Positions 52,791 to 61,434 of a stretch of 64,000 bases of DNA are shown here, piece by piece. The position numbers were made by a program, and so were the translations under genes. The stretch is from NCBI GenBank assembly GCA_017557435.1, contig JAFYYR010000016.1, positions 62,001 through 126,000 of the forward strand, read 5' to 3'. A model generated the notes under the pieces. It was not told the origin of the DNA, did not search any database, and was given only the letters and a program-made list of their open reading frames with translations. The DNA is from Pseudobutyrivibrio sp. (lineage in GTDB: Bacteria; Bacillota; Clostridia; Lachnospirales; Lachnospiraceae). Each line of letters starts with the position of its first letter. Position 1 is the stretch's first letter.

Positions 52791-54396
52791 CCCGATTCCC
52801 CCTTGATTTAACATACTTAACTGGAATACAAATCTGTACTAGGGTTCCAGTACCTACCTCCGAATCTAAATCAAATAACACCTCATCATCTGAAATCATT
52901 TTTAGTCTAAGACAGGCATTTACAATCCCCACTCTGCCTGAATCTTTTAAGGTACCAATGCTAGATGAGCGCATTTTATTTAGAATGTCTAACCTAGTGT
53001 TCTCTGGGATACCATTTCCTGTATCCTCCACCTCCATGATAAGTGAATCCCCATCAATATAACTTCTGACAAATATCCATCCAGGATTTATCTTGCTTTC
53101 TATACCATGAACACATGCATTTTCCACAAATGTTACTAGTGATAGTTTTGGTATAAACAGATTTTTACATTCATCAGCTATATCAATTTCAAATGAAAGT
53201 CTATCCCCAAATCTGTATTTCTGTAATCGTAAATACGAATCAACAAACTCTATTTCTCTCTCAATCGTAATGCTGTCCTCGCTCCACTCAGTATACTGAC
53301 GCTGAAGCTTTGCCAAGTGCCCCACCATTTCTGATGTCTCATTTTCCTGCTTAATAAGAGCGTGCATCCTAATACTCTCTAGAGCATTGAACAAGAAATG
53401 TGGATTAATCTGGCTATGAAGTGCAAGCAACTCGGCATTTTTCTTTGCCATGACATTTTCCTGTTCTTTTAGCTTGGCCTGGTAAGCAGCATATATTATT
53501 CCTGCAACGAAAAGCGGCAAAATAATATTTACCACAGCAAGAAGTAAAAACTGATACCATCTTGCCTTCATTACACTGATAATGTCCTTATTGTTGTTAA
53601 CAATTTCTATGTAGAGAGTCTGGCCATACACTTCCACCTGGTCCACATAGGATGGATTAAGTCCTGCCTTTAATCCATATTTCTTGTTGACATTACTGTA
53701 TTTTCCATTTGTCAAAAGAATTCTCTCATCATCGCATATATATGCAGGATTTCCGTAGTTCAGATTGGCAATATCATTATTACATTTACTGTAATCGATT
53801 GTGATAACAACAAAATTATCAGGATTAGTTCCGTAGTAATTTAACCTTTGATAATAATAAATTCTTCTTTGATCATTTCCCTCTGGTGTCATATAGCTTC
53901 CAAAAACAAGGCCCTTATTTAGCTCTGTCTTTTTCATCCACTTGTACCAGTCCATGTCATAAGCCTGATTAATTTTCTGAAACTCAGCGCCATTTGTAAT
54001 GGTGTCATTGTCTATATAGAAAGTAAATGTAAGACCAGACTGACTCTCCACCATCTGTAAAAGGGTGTTGTCGAAAAAGCTTTTTCTGGAATTATAAAAA
54101 TCTAGATTTGACTCATATTGCTTATTCAAAAAATTGTCCACATACATGCTGGTGTATATGGCATTTCCAAGCTTCGCCGCCTGATCAACCTGATTGAAAA
54201 AAGTATAGTGAATGGCGTTGGCTTGATTTTCAAGTAGGTGGTCTTGAGCTGTCTTCTCATACCTGTAGGCGCTAGATACAAACATGCCGTCCACTAAAAA
54301 CATTGGCAGAATAATAAATATTGCGTAAAAAACGAACAATCTTCTCGTGCTGGCTCGACTTATAATTTTCCCGAAAAAAGAACTGATTTTATTCAT
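52765..54396 (-). CDS. Sensor histidine kinase, YesM type
   Basis: 543 residues: membrane helix (LFVFYAIFIILPMFLVDGMF), extracellular sensor of about 250 residues, second helix (FLLLAVVNIILPLFVAGIIYAAY), then LHSQINPHFLFNALESIRM with the phospho-His of the His_kinase family, and the ATP-binding block LSLVTFVENACVHGIES, VEDTGNGIP. Overlaps the response-regulator gene by 25 bases, so the two are co-translated. The signal is presumably an extracellular xylo-oligosaccharide. Confidence 0.93.
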   Translation of the reverse strand: MNKISSFFGKIISRASTRRLFVFYAIFIILPMFLVDGMFVSSAYRYEKTAQDHLLENQANAIHYTFFNQVDQAAKLGNAIYTSMYVDNFLNKQYESNLDFYNSRKSFFDNTLLQMVESQSGLTFTFYIDNDTITNGAEFQKINQAYDMDWYKWMKKTELNKGLVFGSYMTPEGNDQRRIYYYQRLNYYGTNPDNFVVITIDYSKCNNDIANLNYGNPAYICDDERILLTNGKYSNVNKKYGLKAGLNPSYVDQVEVYGQTLYIEIVNNNKDIISVMKARWYQFLLLAVVNIILPLFVAGIIYAAYQAKLKEQENVMAKKNAELLALHSQINPHFLFNALESIRMHALIKQENETSEMVGHLAKLQRQYTEWSEDSITIEREIEFVDSYLRLQKYRFGDRLSFEIDIADECKNLFIPKLSLVTFVENACVHGIESKINPGWIFVRSYIDGDSLIMEVEDTGNGIPENTRLDILNKMRSSSIGTLKDSGRVGIVNACLRLKMISDDEVLFDLDSEVGTGTLVQICIPVKYVKSRGNRVVKSIVSR

Positions 54397-55016
54397 TGTT
54401 CATTGTCCTTATATAACATTTCCAATTGGCCGTTAAATTCTTTGCTTATGTAGTATAAGGTCACTGTTGTTGCAAAAAGCCATATTGCAAGTCCCCACTG
54501 GATATACCACGCACAAATTAAATATGGCAAAAACACGCAAATAAAAATCAAAACCATTCTAGGAAGATTCACAAGGGCCATCAAAATAGATGCCTTAAAA
54601 AGTTCCTTTAATGTCACCTTAAATCTTGCCTCAAACACAAACATGCAATAGCAACTAGACCAGACAACAAAGCTAAGTATGGCAAGTACCACCTTTAGGG
54701 CAAATGGCATGCTCTGTCCCCGGCCATAAAGCACGTTGTACCAGTCAAAGGCTAGAATTGCACCTATTGTTAAGAAAACCAACCAGCCTGCTGTAACCTG
54801 CGCAAAGTTTTCCTTAAATGACTTGAAATAACTTTTTACTGCGCTTGGCTCCTCTCCTCTGGCAATTTTCATTGATGTATAAAATTTTGCAGTATGGGCT
54901 GCCCCCATTGTGATTATAGGTATAGATAAAAATAGAGTAAGCAGATTGATGATTATATAATCAGTAACCTTCCCCAAAAACTCCATTAACTCACTATCTG
55001 GACTAAATATCTCCAT
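54393..55016 (-). CDS. YesL-family membrane protein (DUF624)
   Basis: 207 residues with about five hydrophobic segments. FLGKVTDYIIINLLTLFLSIPIITMGAAHTAKFYTSMKIARGEEPSAVKSYFKSFKENF is the hallmark of DUF624. Such genes are constant neighbours of YesM/YesN and LplABC sugar systems; the role is unknown. It is the first gene of the sensor unit, overlapping the kinase ATG by four bases. Confidence 0.88.
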   Translation of the reverse strand: MEIFSPDSELMEFLGKVTDYIIINLLTLFLSIPIITMGAAHTAKFYTSMKIARGEEPSAVKSYFKSFKENFAQVTAGWLVFLTIGAILAFDWYNVLYGRGQSMPFALKVVLAILSFVVWSSCYCMFVFEARFKVTLKELFKASILMALVNLPRMVLIFICVFLPYLICAWYIQWGLAIWLFATTVTLYYISKEFNGQLEMLYKDNEQ

Positions 55017-55133
55017 AGCATACTACCTCCCACTTTATCCTTAGGATAAAAAAAATCCCCTCTCATATCTACCGACAAAATTTAAATATTTGCAGGAAAA
55101 AATATGGCATCTTTCATAGCTCATTTGTGAAAA

Positions 55134-55168
55134 TTTGTATCTTGGTATGCATTATTTGCATCTTGGTA
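55134..55168 (+). promoter_or_regulatory. Paired direct repeat, likely LytTR binding site
   Basis: TTTGTATCTTGGTA (55134-55147) and TTTGCATCTTGGTA (55155-55168) are direct repeats with a 21-base period, the spacing of LytTR-type regulator sites (two turns of the helix). It lies about 85 bases before the CPBP-LytTR-DUF3021 operon, so autoregulation is likely. Confidence 0.6.
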
Positions 55169-55249
55169 CTAAAGCTATTGCTGATATATTTTTCCTATGA
55201 TAACTTCGAGAAAACAGACATTCAAATCACATGAAACGAGGTAAATAAA

Positions 55250-56137
55250 ATGAACCACAAAACACTTAAAAACCCCTTAATTATGGTATTTACTATTTAC
55301 ATTTTTTATTATCTTTTACACCTGCTTGAATATTTTGTTCTAAGAACCGACCAAACCTGGGTTGGTGAAGCTATCATTCACAAGCTGCTAGGCATTTTTA
55401 TACTGACCCTCGTCGCCTGCAGACTTAAGATTTCAAAAGATGAAATCGGATTTAAATCCGGTAAACATTTACTATACATTTTACTCGGTTTAGCATTTGG
55501 GTTGGGCGTATTTTTTATCGCATATGGGGCTGAAATTTTACTTTCGTTAAATAGTGGGAATTTTAATTCCCTGCAACTATATGTAAGTGCCTATGCAATT
55601 GACTCAAACATCGGAAATAGAACGCAGCTTATTTTCTTTATCATTTGCATCATTGGAAATGTGGTCAATGTAATTATGGAGGAGGGAAATTTCAGAGGAC
55701 TTTTCCTTAGAATTCTTGAGACTAAATATTCATTTGCTAAATCCACTGCTATCTCCGCTATTTTATTTGGATTTTGGCATGTTGCAGGGCCTATTAGAAA
55801 CTATGTTGATGGGGAGCAAAGCTTAGGCGGCACCATTTTCACCGCAGTATTTATGCTTGTGGTAAGTGCACTGGTTGGTTTAAAATTTACTATGTTGACA
55901 AGGATTACTGGAAGCCTGTATATGTCTATGAGCGACCATTTTGTCAACAATACCATAGTTAATATTTTACATGTTGTTTCAAATACCGGTGCCGATGAGT
56001 TGATGACAGTTAGAGTTTCTATAGCGCAGACTATTTCCTTCTTGTTGGTACTTATCTGGTATTTCAGGTGGAGCCGACAAAATGCATCTTACATTGAAAA
56101 ACAGACAGGATATAGAGAATCCTGCAGTTACAATTGA
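55250..56137 (+). CDS. CPBP-family intramembrane metalloprotease
   Basis: 295 residues with about eight membrane segments. The abortive-infection/CAAX-protease motifs are visible: NVIMEEGNFRGLFLR (EE...R), FGFWHVAGP and SMSDHFVNNTIVN. In bacteria these proteins often process peptides or protect against bacteriocins. ATG is preceded by ACGAGG. The end overlaps the LytTR gene by 56 bases in another frame, an unusually long overlap that links their expression. Confidence 0.87.
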   Translation: MNHKTLKNPLIMVFTIYIFYYLLHLLEYFVLRTDQTWVGEAIIHKLLGIFILTLVACRLKISKDEIGFKSGKHLLYILLGLAFGLGVFFIAYGAEILLSLNSGNFNSLQLYVSAYAIDSNIGNRTQLIFFIICIIGNVVNVIMEEGNFRGLFLRILETKYSFAKSTAISAILFGFWHVAGPIRNYVDGEQSLGGTIFTAVFMLVVSALVGLKFTMLTRITGSLYMSMSDHFVNNTIVNILHVVSNTGADELMTVRVSIAQTISFLLVLIWYFRWSRQNASYIEKQTGYRESCSYN

Positions 56138-56528
56138 GTACCGTGAACTAACAGAAAATGTTAAAAGAGTCTGTGACTTTGTTAGAGGAATAGACAAGAC
56201 AATCCTCTGCAAAAGGGATGGACAGTCCTACTCTATTTCTGCAAGTGACATTTACTACATAGAAAGTGTGGATAAGAAGACATTTATCTATGACAAATCT
56301 GAAGTATATCAGACCAATCTTCGTCTAATCGAATTGGAAGAAATGCTTTCTAATGTTGGGTTTGTAAGAGTTAGCAAATCAACCATCCTTAATGTAGAAA
56401 CACTTTCTAGCGTTAAGAATCTAGCCAACTCCAAACTCGAGGTAGTGCTTACAAATGGCGAAGGAATCTGCGTAAGCAGAAAGTATCTTAAGGACATTAG
56501 AGAAGTGCTTATAAGGAGGAACAGATAA
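56082..56528 (+). CDS. LytTR DNA-binding domain protein
   Basis: 148 residues. The C-terminal 100 residues are a LytTR domain (CKRDGQSYSISASDIYYIESVDKKTFIYDKSEVYQTNLRLIELEEML, then FVRVSKSTILNVE and CVSRKYLKDIRE). No receiver domain; such small regulators work with DUF3021 membrane partners. It probably binds the direct repeats upstream of the operon. Start within the CPBP gene. Confidence 0.92.
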   Translation: MHLTLKNRQDIENPAVTIEYRELTENVKRVCDFVRGIDKTILCKRDGQSYSISASDIYYIESVDKKTFIYDKSEVYQTNLRLIELEEMLSNVGFVRVSKSTILNVETLSSVKNLANSKLEVVLTNGEGICVSRKYLKDIREVLIRRNR

Positions 56529-56911
56529 TGCGTAAAAATATTTTAAATATATTTGCAATGACAGGCATTACACTTGTGATTCTTTCTCTTGTAGCCTTAT
56601 ACTACAACGCCACTTTCCTATGCCTTGATACAGTATTTCAGGCACTAGGGGTTAATGCACTTATTTATTTTGGAATTTTCCTTATAAGCAAATTGGATTT
56701 TTCATATTTTCTTTTGGAGACAGGAATCAAGTTAATATATTCAATAGGACTTATCCTGATATTTGGAATGATATTCGGCTGGTATGAAAGTCTTTCCGTT
56801 ACAGTGTTAACCATCATGTCACTGGCCATACTTTTTATATGCGCACTGCTTGATACCATAAGCATCAATGGAGAGATAAAAGAGATAAACCAATTGATAC
56901 AAGATAAATAG
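56528..56911 (+). CDS. DUF3021-family membrane protein
   Basis: 127 residues with four hydrophobic segments. Its ATG shares a base with the LytTR stop (TAATG). DUF3021 proteins are standard partners of LytTR regulators and may hold them at the membrane or sense signals, but the mechanism is not established. Confidence 0.85.
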   Translation: MRKNILNIFAMTGITLVILSLVALYYNATFLCLDTVFQALGVNALIYFGIFLISKLDFSYFLLETGIKLIYSIGLILIFGMIFGWYESLSVTVLTIMSLAILFICALLDTISINGEIKEINQLIQDK

Positions 56912-56923
56912 CTTTAATAGATT

Positions 56924-56951
56924 GAGAAGCTTCTAAGGCTTCTCTTTTTTT
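56924..56951 (+). terminator. Terminator of the CPBP-LytTR operon
   Basis: GAGAAGC-TTCTAAG-GCTTCTC followed by seven T. Confidence 0.85.
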
Positions 56952-56962
56952 GCAAAAAAATT

Positions 56963-56988
56963 CCTCCAGGCACTGGCATACCTGGAGG
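56963..56988 (-). terminator. Terminator after flavodoxin gene
   Basis: CCTCCAGG / CCTGGAGG with a ten-base loop, followed on the minus strand by AATTTTTTT. Confidence 0.8.
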
Positions 56989-57057
56989 CTGTAAAAGGAG
57001 TCTAATAACTTCCCTAAGAAACCCGGTTAGAAACTCAGGGAAAGGAAATAAGCTTTA

Positions 57058-57489
57058 TTAAATTGCAGCTAATGCTCTACCAAGCTCTTTGCAAGCTTCC
57101 TCAGCTGCTCCATCTGGAGCTTCCTGGCAGATAACGCCCTCGCCGCCAACTACTGTTGCACCTGCTGTTGTCATACGATCAACCCAGTCGCGCATCCACT
57201 GTCCGTCTCCCCAACCATAAGAGCCGAAAAGACCGATTGTTTTTCCTGAAACAAAGCCTTCCAAATCTGTTACGAAAGGCTCCATCTCACCTTCTTCAAG
57301 AACCTCAGCTCCCATTGCTGGGCAACCAAGTGCGAATGCCTTTGCATTCTTTAACTCATCTATTGAAGCATCGCCAACGTTTACAACATTTGCCTCTCCA
57401 CCAGCTGCTGTAACACCAGCACCTACTGCATTGGCCATGCTCTCTGTATTACCTGACTGTGACCAAAAAACTACATTTACTTTACTCAT
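57058..57489 (-). CDS. Flavodoxin
   Basis: 143 residues. The FMN-phosphate loop WSQSGNTESMANAV and the isoalloxazine-binding FGSYGWGDGQWM are present. It is a low-potential one-electron carrier that replaces ferredoxin when iron is scarce and could supply electrons to the nitrogenase-like reductase or radical SAM proteins. Transcribed with the DUF3793 gene upstream. Confidence 0.95.
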   Translation of the reverse strand: MSKVNVVFWSQSGNTESMANAVGAGVTAAGGEANVVNVGDASIDELKNAKAFALGCPAMGAEVLEEGEMEPFVTDLEGFVSGKTIGLFGSYGWGDGQWMRDWVDRMTTAGATVVGGEGVICQEAPDGAAEEACKELGRALAAI

Positions 57490-57513
57490 GACATGTTTCT
57501 CCTTTGTCTTTGT

Positions 57514-58122
57514 TTAGCTTGCTAATGATGCATGGGACTGCTCACTAATAATCTGATTTAATGAATATCCCTTTGAAAGCATGCAAACCATATCATCTTT
57601 TCTTTCGTCGAAAAGTTCAAACAGCTGTTTTGTCTTATTAGCATCCCCGTATACCTTCCAGTAGCCAGCTATTATAAACCCATCGCCTTCATTTTCGATG
57701 AAGCCCCTAACATCACACATTGGGTAGCCTAAAAATGCGCCCATCTCGTGCGGAAAGTTTTTTCTACTTTTTACGAAATCCTCATATCTCTTCTGGAATG
57801 TCTTAAGACAAGATCCAAAACAATCAATGTCATACTCATAATCAGCAAGAAAACTTTTGACCTCATCTGATTTCAAGTAGCTTATAAGCCTGTCCCTTTT
57901 GAATACAAGGAACACAACTCTGTGCCTATCATACACTAACCGATACCCCACTAAACCGGTGTGTCGTAGTATCACTCTAGCCTGCTCCTCTAAATCCTTT
58001 GGGAGAATAAGAAGATTCGAAGTCTTAAGCCCCGCTAGTGTAGGTGCACACTGTAGTACAATCTGAAGTTCAACTTTGCGCCTATCCATGGAACAAACTA
58101 TCTCAAATACTTCTTCGCTCAT
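57514..58122 (-). CDS. DUF3793-family protein
   Basis: 202 residues with IVLQCAPTLAGLKTSNLLIL at the N-terminus and EMGAFLGYPMCDVRGFIENEG in the middle, the hallmarks of DUF3793. The family is usually found beside flavodoxin and iron-transport genes in clostridia, which suggests an iron-related role, but no activity is known. Nine Cys is not high. Start supported by GAG six bases upstream. Confidence 0.85.
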   Translation of the reverse strand: MSEEVFEIVCSMDRRKVELQIVLQCAPTLAGLKTSNLLILPKDLEEQARVILRHTGLVGYRLVYDRHRVVFLVFKRDRLISYLKSDEVKSFLADYEYDIDCFGSCLKTFQKRYEDFVKSRKNFPHEMGAFLGYPMCDVRGFIENEGDGFIIAGYWKVYGDANKTKQLFELFDERKDDMVCMLSKGYSLNQIISEQSHASLAS

Positions 58123-58265
58123 AATCTACTCTCGTCTTTTTTGTTCCGTTAGCTCTTACTAACTGCTGTTATGATAACCTAACATTGGTTGCAAGTCAAC
58201 AACTTTTTTCTTTTGATAAATCATATCAACAAGCCCTCTTGTATTTACTTTATTGATTATCAATT

Positions 58266-58348
58266 GTTACTATTCACAGCTCCTCCCCCCACATTCATAA
58301 TGGAAGTCTTTCAGACTTCTTTCTCAGTGCTAAAGCACTTAACATTAT
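58266..58348 (+). mobile_element. Truncated second copy of the MITE-like element
   Basis: 83 bp matching one end of the 45.0-kb element with three differences: GTTACTATTCACAG, the poly-C block, GAAGTCT-TTC-AGACTTC and AGTGCTAAAGCACT hairpins. It lacks the inner 16-bp inverted repeat and the other terminus. It lies in the intergenic region between DUF3793 and the methyltransferase and contacts the latter's terminator. Confidence 0.7.
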
Positions 58349-58349
58349 C

Positions 58350-58380
58350 AAAAAAGAGTTACCGCATATGCGATAACTCT
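58350..58380 (-). terminator. Terminator of the methyltransferase gene
   Basis: AGAGTTA / TAACTCT with a 12-base inner part that itself can pair (CGCATATGCG), followed by TTTTTT on the minus strand. Confidence 0.8.
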
Positions 58381-58398
58381 TGGATAATTCTTATTCTG

Positions 58399-59193
58399 TT
58401 ATTGCTTTTTCACTTGTAATTCTGCATAGGAAATATAATGCTTAACATCAAATTTCTCAGGCGCATTATTTTGAAGCATTTCCATATGTTCCTTATCCCA
58501 AAGCTTCAGATTATTCTCATCCATAGATGCTCCAACACCACGGCAAGCTCTCATTCTTCCATGCCAGCCTTCCCTTGTAAATGGCACATCAACTCTGAAT
58601 TCTTCTCTTTTAACTATATCAAAATATAAATTCAATTCCTCAGGAACAAAAACAGGTTGCACCTTATCACCACAGCCTGTCCATGCAGGATTATATTTTA
58701 AAATTATCTCTTCACTTTTACCTGCTATCTCATCCTCGTATGGAAGCCAACCCATGTACAAAATCAGCAGCTTACCACCTGGCTTTAGCATCTTGGAAAA
58801 ATTCTTAGGAAACACTTTTGCATTTAGATACCATATACACTGGCACACCGTAATCACATCAAATGTCCCATCTGGATAGTCCACCTCTTCTGCAGGACAT
58901 GCGTAAAAATCAATATCCATTCCCTGCTCTGCTGCAAGCTTTTTTGCCTGCTCTATTTGATTTTCAGAAATATCTGTCCCTGTCCATTTGGCACCGAATC
59001 CATACATATTCCTAGGCAGAACTCCTGTACCAGTACCTATATCAAGCACACGCTGCCCATCCTTGCACAATCCCAAATCTAATATGCACTTATAAAACTC
59101 CTCAGGATAAATATCTCTGTACTTGGCATAATCCTTTGATGCCTTCCCCCAATCAAAAGGTCGCCCCTCATCAATATCATTGAGTTTGATCAT
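58399..59193 (-). CDS. Class I SAM-dependent methyltransferase
   Basis: 264 residues. Motif I VLDIGTGTGVLPRNM, motif II TGTDISENQIEQAKKLAAEQ, and VITVCQCIWYLNAKVFPKNFSKMLKPGGKLLIL are all typical of Methyltransf_11. Substrate unknown. GGTGAAG precedes the ATG. It lies with several small housekeeping genes in the same direction without an obvious functional theme. Confidence 0.9.
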   Translation of the reverse strand: MIKLNDIDEGRPFDWGKASKDYAKYRDIYPEEFYKCILDLGLCKDGQRVLDIGTGTGVLPRNMYGFGAKWTGTDISENQIEQAKKLAAEQGMDIDFYACPAEEVDYPDGTFDVITVCQCIWYLNAKVFPKNFSKMLKPGGKLLILYMGWLPYEDEIAGKSEEIILKYNPAWTGCGDKVQPVFVPEELNLYFDIVKREEFRVDVPFTREGWHGRMRACRGVGASMDENNLKLWDKEHMEMLQNNAPEKFDVKHYISYAELQVKKQ

Positions 59194-59231
59194 TCTTCAC
59201 CTCATACTTGTGTGTTTCTGCTGCACAGACC

Positions 59232-59615
59232 CTAAACTGTAATCTCTATTTGATTTCCTTCAATACCTACGATGCAGCTTTCATAGTAGCCATCTCCGGT
59301 GGTTCTTGGGCCGCTTACCACTTCATATCCATCTTCCTTGAAGCGTGCTGTAAGACTATCCACTGCCTCGGCACTTCCCAATGAAAATGCAATATGAATA
59401 TAGCCTGTTCTATTTAGAGTTTTCTCTGCTTCTTCCATCTGAGGTTTCTGCATAATCTCAAGTCTAGCCCCATCATCAAAACTAATAAAAAATGATTTGA
59501 AGTCAGTGTTCTTGTTATGATAGCCATCATTTGATTTGCCATCCAAATACTTTACAAAAAAATCTCTCGCACCTTCTAAGTCATTTACGTACATTGCTAT
59601 GTGTTCAATCTTCAT
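59232..59615 (-). CDS. VOC-family (glyoxalase/bleomycin resistance) protein
   Basis: 127 residues with KIEHIAMYVNDLEGARDFFVKYL and GYIHIAFSLGSAEAVDSL, plus EGNQIEITV at the C-terminus; the His and Glu that hold a metal are present (H5, E124 approx.). Substrate not predictable. AGGG lies upstream. Confidence 0.87.
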   Translation of the reverse strand: MKIEHIAMYVNDLEGARDFFVKYLDGKSNDGYHNKNTDFKSFFISFDDGARLEIMQKPQMEEAEKTLNRTGYIHIAFSLGSAEAVDSLTARFKEDGYEVVSGPRTTGDGYYESCIVGIEGNQIEITV

Positions 59616-59646
59616 ATTCTACCCTCTCATTTTAAGAATTAGCTCT

Positions 59647-59832
59647 TTAATCTAAATCATCTGGCCATTTATCGCCCACATCTAGCCCATGTTCCACAAG
59701 CCACTGATCCTCTACTGTTACATAGGTTTCATCGCCTGCCTCATCTACCAGTGTTACTGATACTGTTGGCTTATTTGTGGTACTTTCTTCACAACCAAAA
59801 TCCCCGTCGAAAATATGCTTTATTACTTTCAT
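59647..59832 (-). CDS. Small conserved protein, 61 residues, unknown function
   Basis: MKVIKHIFDGDFGCEES starts with a GAGG-containing leader upstream, and the C-terminal part VTLVDEAGDETYVTVEDQWLVEHGLDVGDKWP is strongly acidic. Similar short proteins are widespread in clostridia. No function can be assigned. The start at residue 7 of the open frame is favoured by ribosome-site position. Confidence 0.65.
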   Translation of the reverse strand: MKVIKHIFDGDFGCEESTTNKPTVSVTLVDEAGDETYVTVEDQWLVEHGLDVGDKWPDDLD

Positions 59833-59850
59833 CTTATAACCTCTTTGCAT

Positions 59851-60399
59851 TTAAATATTGCTTCCAAGCCATATTCTGCTTATAAGATCTATAAAAAACA
59901 ATACCGTAATTACGATAAAGCATATATTATGAATTTTAGCGTTTCTATACCTATTTTGCATTTTAATTATCGCTGGCTGAAGCAGACAAATAGCCGCCCA
60001 AATCATCAATCCGAACATTAAATCTGGAACCAAGGCAATTCGTCCTTGAAAATTCATAAAATATCCTGTGTAATCCCACATAGGAGTCCCGATTGTAGCA
60101 TCAATAATATAGCTTGCCACAAGCTCAGCCACCGTGGCTACAACGGTACCTACTATAAATACCCAAAGAGGCTTCTTCACTCTAAGAATCTTGAATATTC
60201 CAAGTATTATAAAAAATCCAAATCCATATATTGGAAGCCATGGCCCAAAGAGAAATCCTCTATTAATAAATCCTCTATGATGGTATATCATGCAGCACCA
60301 CACTGATTCATATACCCATCCTAAAATACAATATATGAGAAAATACTCCATATAGTCATGAAATACATTCCATATTTTTATTTTCATCTCATTATTCAT
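59851..60399 (-). CDS. Putative ABC-transporter-permease-like membrane protein (CmpB family)
   Basis: 182 residues, about five membrane segments. IYCILGWVYESVWCC, FINRGFLFGPWLPIYGFG and VATVAELVASYIIDATIGTPMWDYTGYFMNFQGRI match the PF06541 family, annotated as putative ABC permeases but of unknown role. No ATPase gene nearby. Start supported by GGGGAG ten bases upstream. Confidence 0.8.
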   Translation of the reverse strand: MNNEMKIKIWNVFHDYMEYFLIYCILGWVYESVWCCMIYHHRGFINRGFLFGPWLPIYGFGFFIILGIFKILRVKKPLWVFIVGTVVATVAELVASYIIDATIGTPMWDYTGYFMNFQGRIALVPDLMFGLMIWAAICLLQPAIIKMQNRYRNAKIHNICFIVITVLFFIDLISRIWLGSNI

Positions 60400-60457
60400 T
60401 GGTCTCCCCTATCCCTGCAATATCATTGTTGGATTGCAGCATTTTTTATTTAACTCA

Positions 60458-60919
60458 CTAGTTTAGTCCTAGTTCTTTACACAGATTAGCATATCTTACC
60501 TGTTCTTTTTCTTTCACAGGCTTAGATGAATCTTTAAAGCAATGGTCGATAACATCTGCATCTTTTAGCAGCTCATCCATCGGAGAATCAATCACTAATT
60601 TGTCATCGTGATGATATATGGCAGAGCATATTATATCTGTCTCATCCTCAGTTGTGAGGCCAAGCTCTTTTAAAATACCTCGCGCTAGCTCTGCACCCAA
60701 ATGCGCATGATCATCATAAGAACCACTTTTATATGCATGCATGTCATGAAGCATCCCTGCCATAGCTGCAAGCTCTTCATTAAGCCCTCGCTTCTTCGCT
60801 AAAATGGTAGCTGCAAGAGACACACCGTAAAGATGTGCAGTTGCGCTAATCTGCTTATCATCATCTAGCATCAAAAGCTCATTATCCACGTACTCTCTTA
60901 ATGTTTTTAATCTACTCAT
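60458..60919 (-). CDS. HD-domain phosphohydrolase-like protein
   Basis: About 153 residues from MSRLKTLREYVDNELL; GAGG is three bases upstream, short but the best available, and the longer frame overlaps the next gene. TAHLYGVSLAATILAKKRGL, MAGMLHDMHAY (HD) and DDHAHLGAELARGIL are the HD motifs. Likely a metal-dependent phosphohydrolase of a small substrate. Confidence 0.82.
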   Translation of the reverse strand: MSRLKTLREYVDNELLMLDDDKQISATAHLYGVSLAATILAKKRGLNEELAAMAGMLHDMHAYKSGSYDDHAHLGAELARGILKELGLTTEDETDIICSAIYHHDDKLVIDSPMDELLKDADVIDHCFKDSSKPVKEKEQVRYANLCKELGLN

Positions 60920-60939
60920 AGTCCTCACCCATCTCTGCT

Positions 60940-61380
60940 TTATTCCACAAGTCCCCCATGGAAAATGCACTCATAAATCTCTGTGCCCTTATAAGAAATA
61001 GTTTCTCGTCCATTAAACCACTTATAATCTCCATCTATTTTGCAATCATAAGTGTAATCACCATTGGTATATTTCTCTGGTCCTCTAAAAGGCTTATCTT
61101 CCGGAACTAGAAGCAGCGCCTCCTTCAAAAAATCTCCACTAAATTTATCCCCAGTTACTCTTCCAATATAGTTCATGCTCCAATATGGAGTATCCTTAAT
61201 CCAAAGTGCCTCCTCACCAGCAAATTTTCCTGTGCCAAGATATGTATCATAATACATATAGTCACCATCTCTATAAATCAAATCATGTGATTTCTCTCGA
61301 GATGAACTTGTCTCAGCACCCTTGCCGGCATATGTAGCCTTCTTCGCCTTAATTAAAAACTCCACCAACTGCTTGTCCAT
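60940..61380 (-). CDS. DUF5680-domain protein
   Basis: 146 residues with LVEFLIKAKKATYAGKGAETSSSREKSHDLIYRDGDYMYYDTYLG and FAGEEALWIKDTPYWSMNYIGRV, the typical pattern of DUF5680, sometimes seen fused to transcription regulators as a ligand domain. It stands alone here. GGAGG precedes the ATG. Function unknown. Confidence 0.8.
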   Translation of the reverse strand: MDKQLVEFLIKAKKATYAGKGAETSSSREKSHDLIYRDGDYMYYDTYLGTGKFAGEEALWIKDTPYWSMNYIGRVTGDKFSGDFLKEALLLVPEDKPFRGPEKYTNGDYTYDCKIDGDYKWFNGRETISYKGTEIYECIFHGGLVE

Positions 61381-61434
61381 TTTTGCCTCCTCCTTGTTGC
61401 ATAATATTTACTTATAATTATTATAAATCACTTA

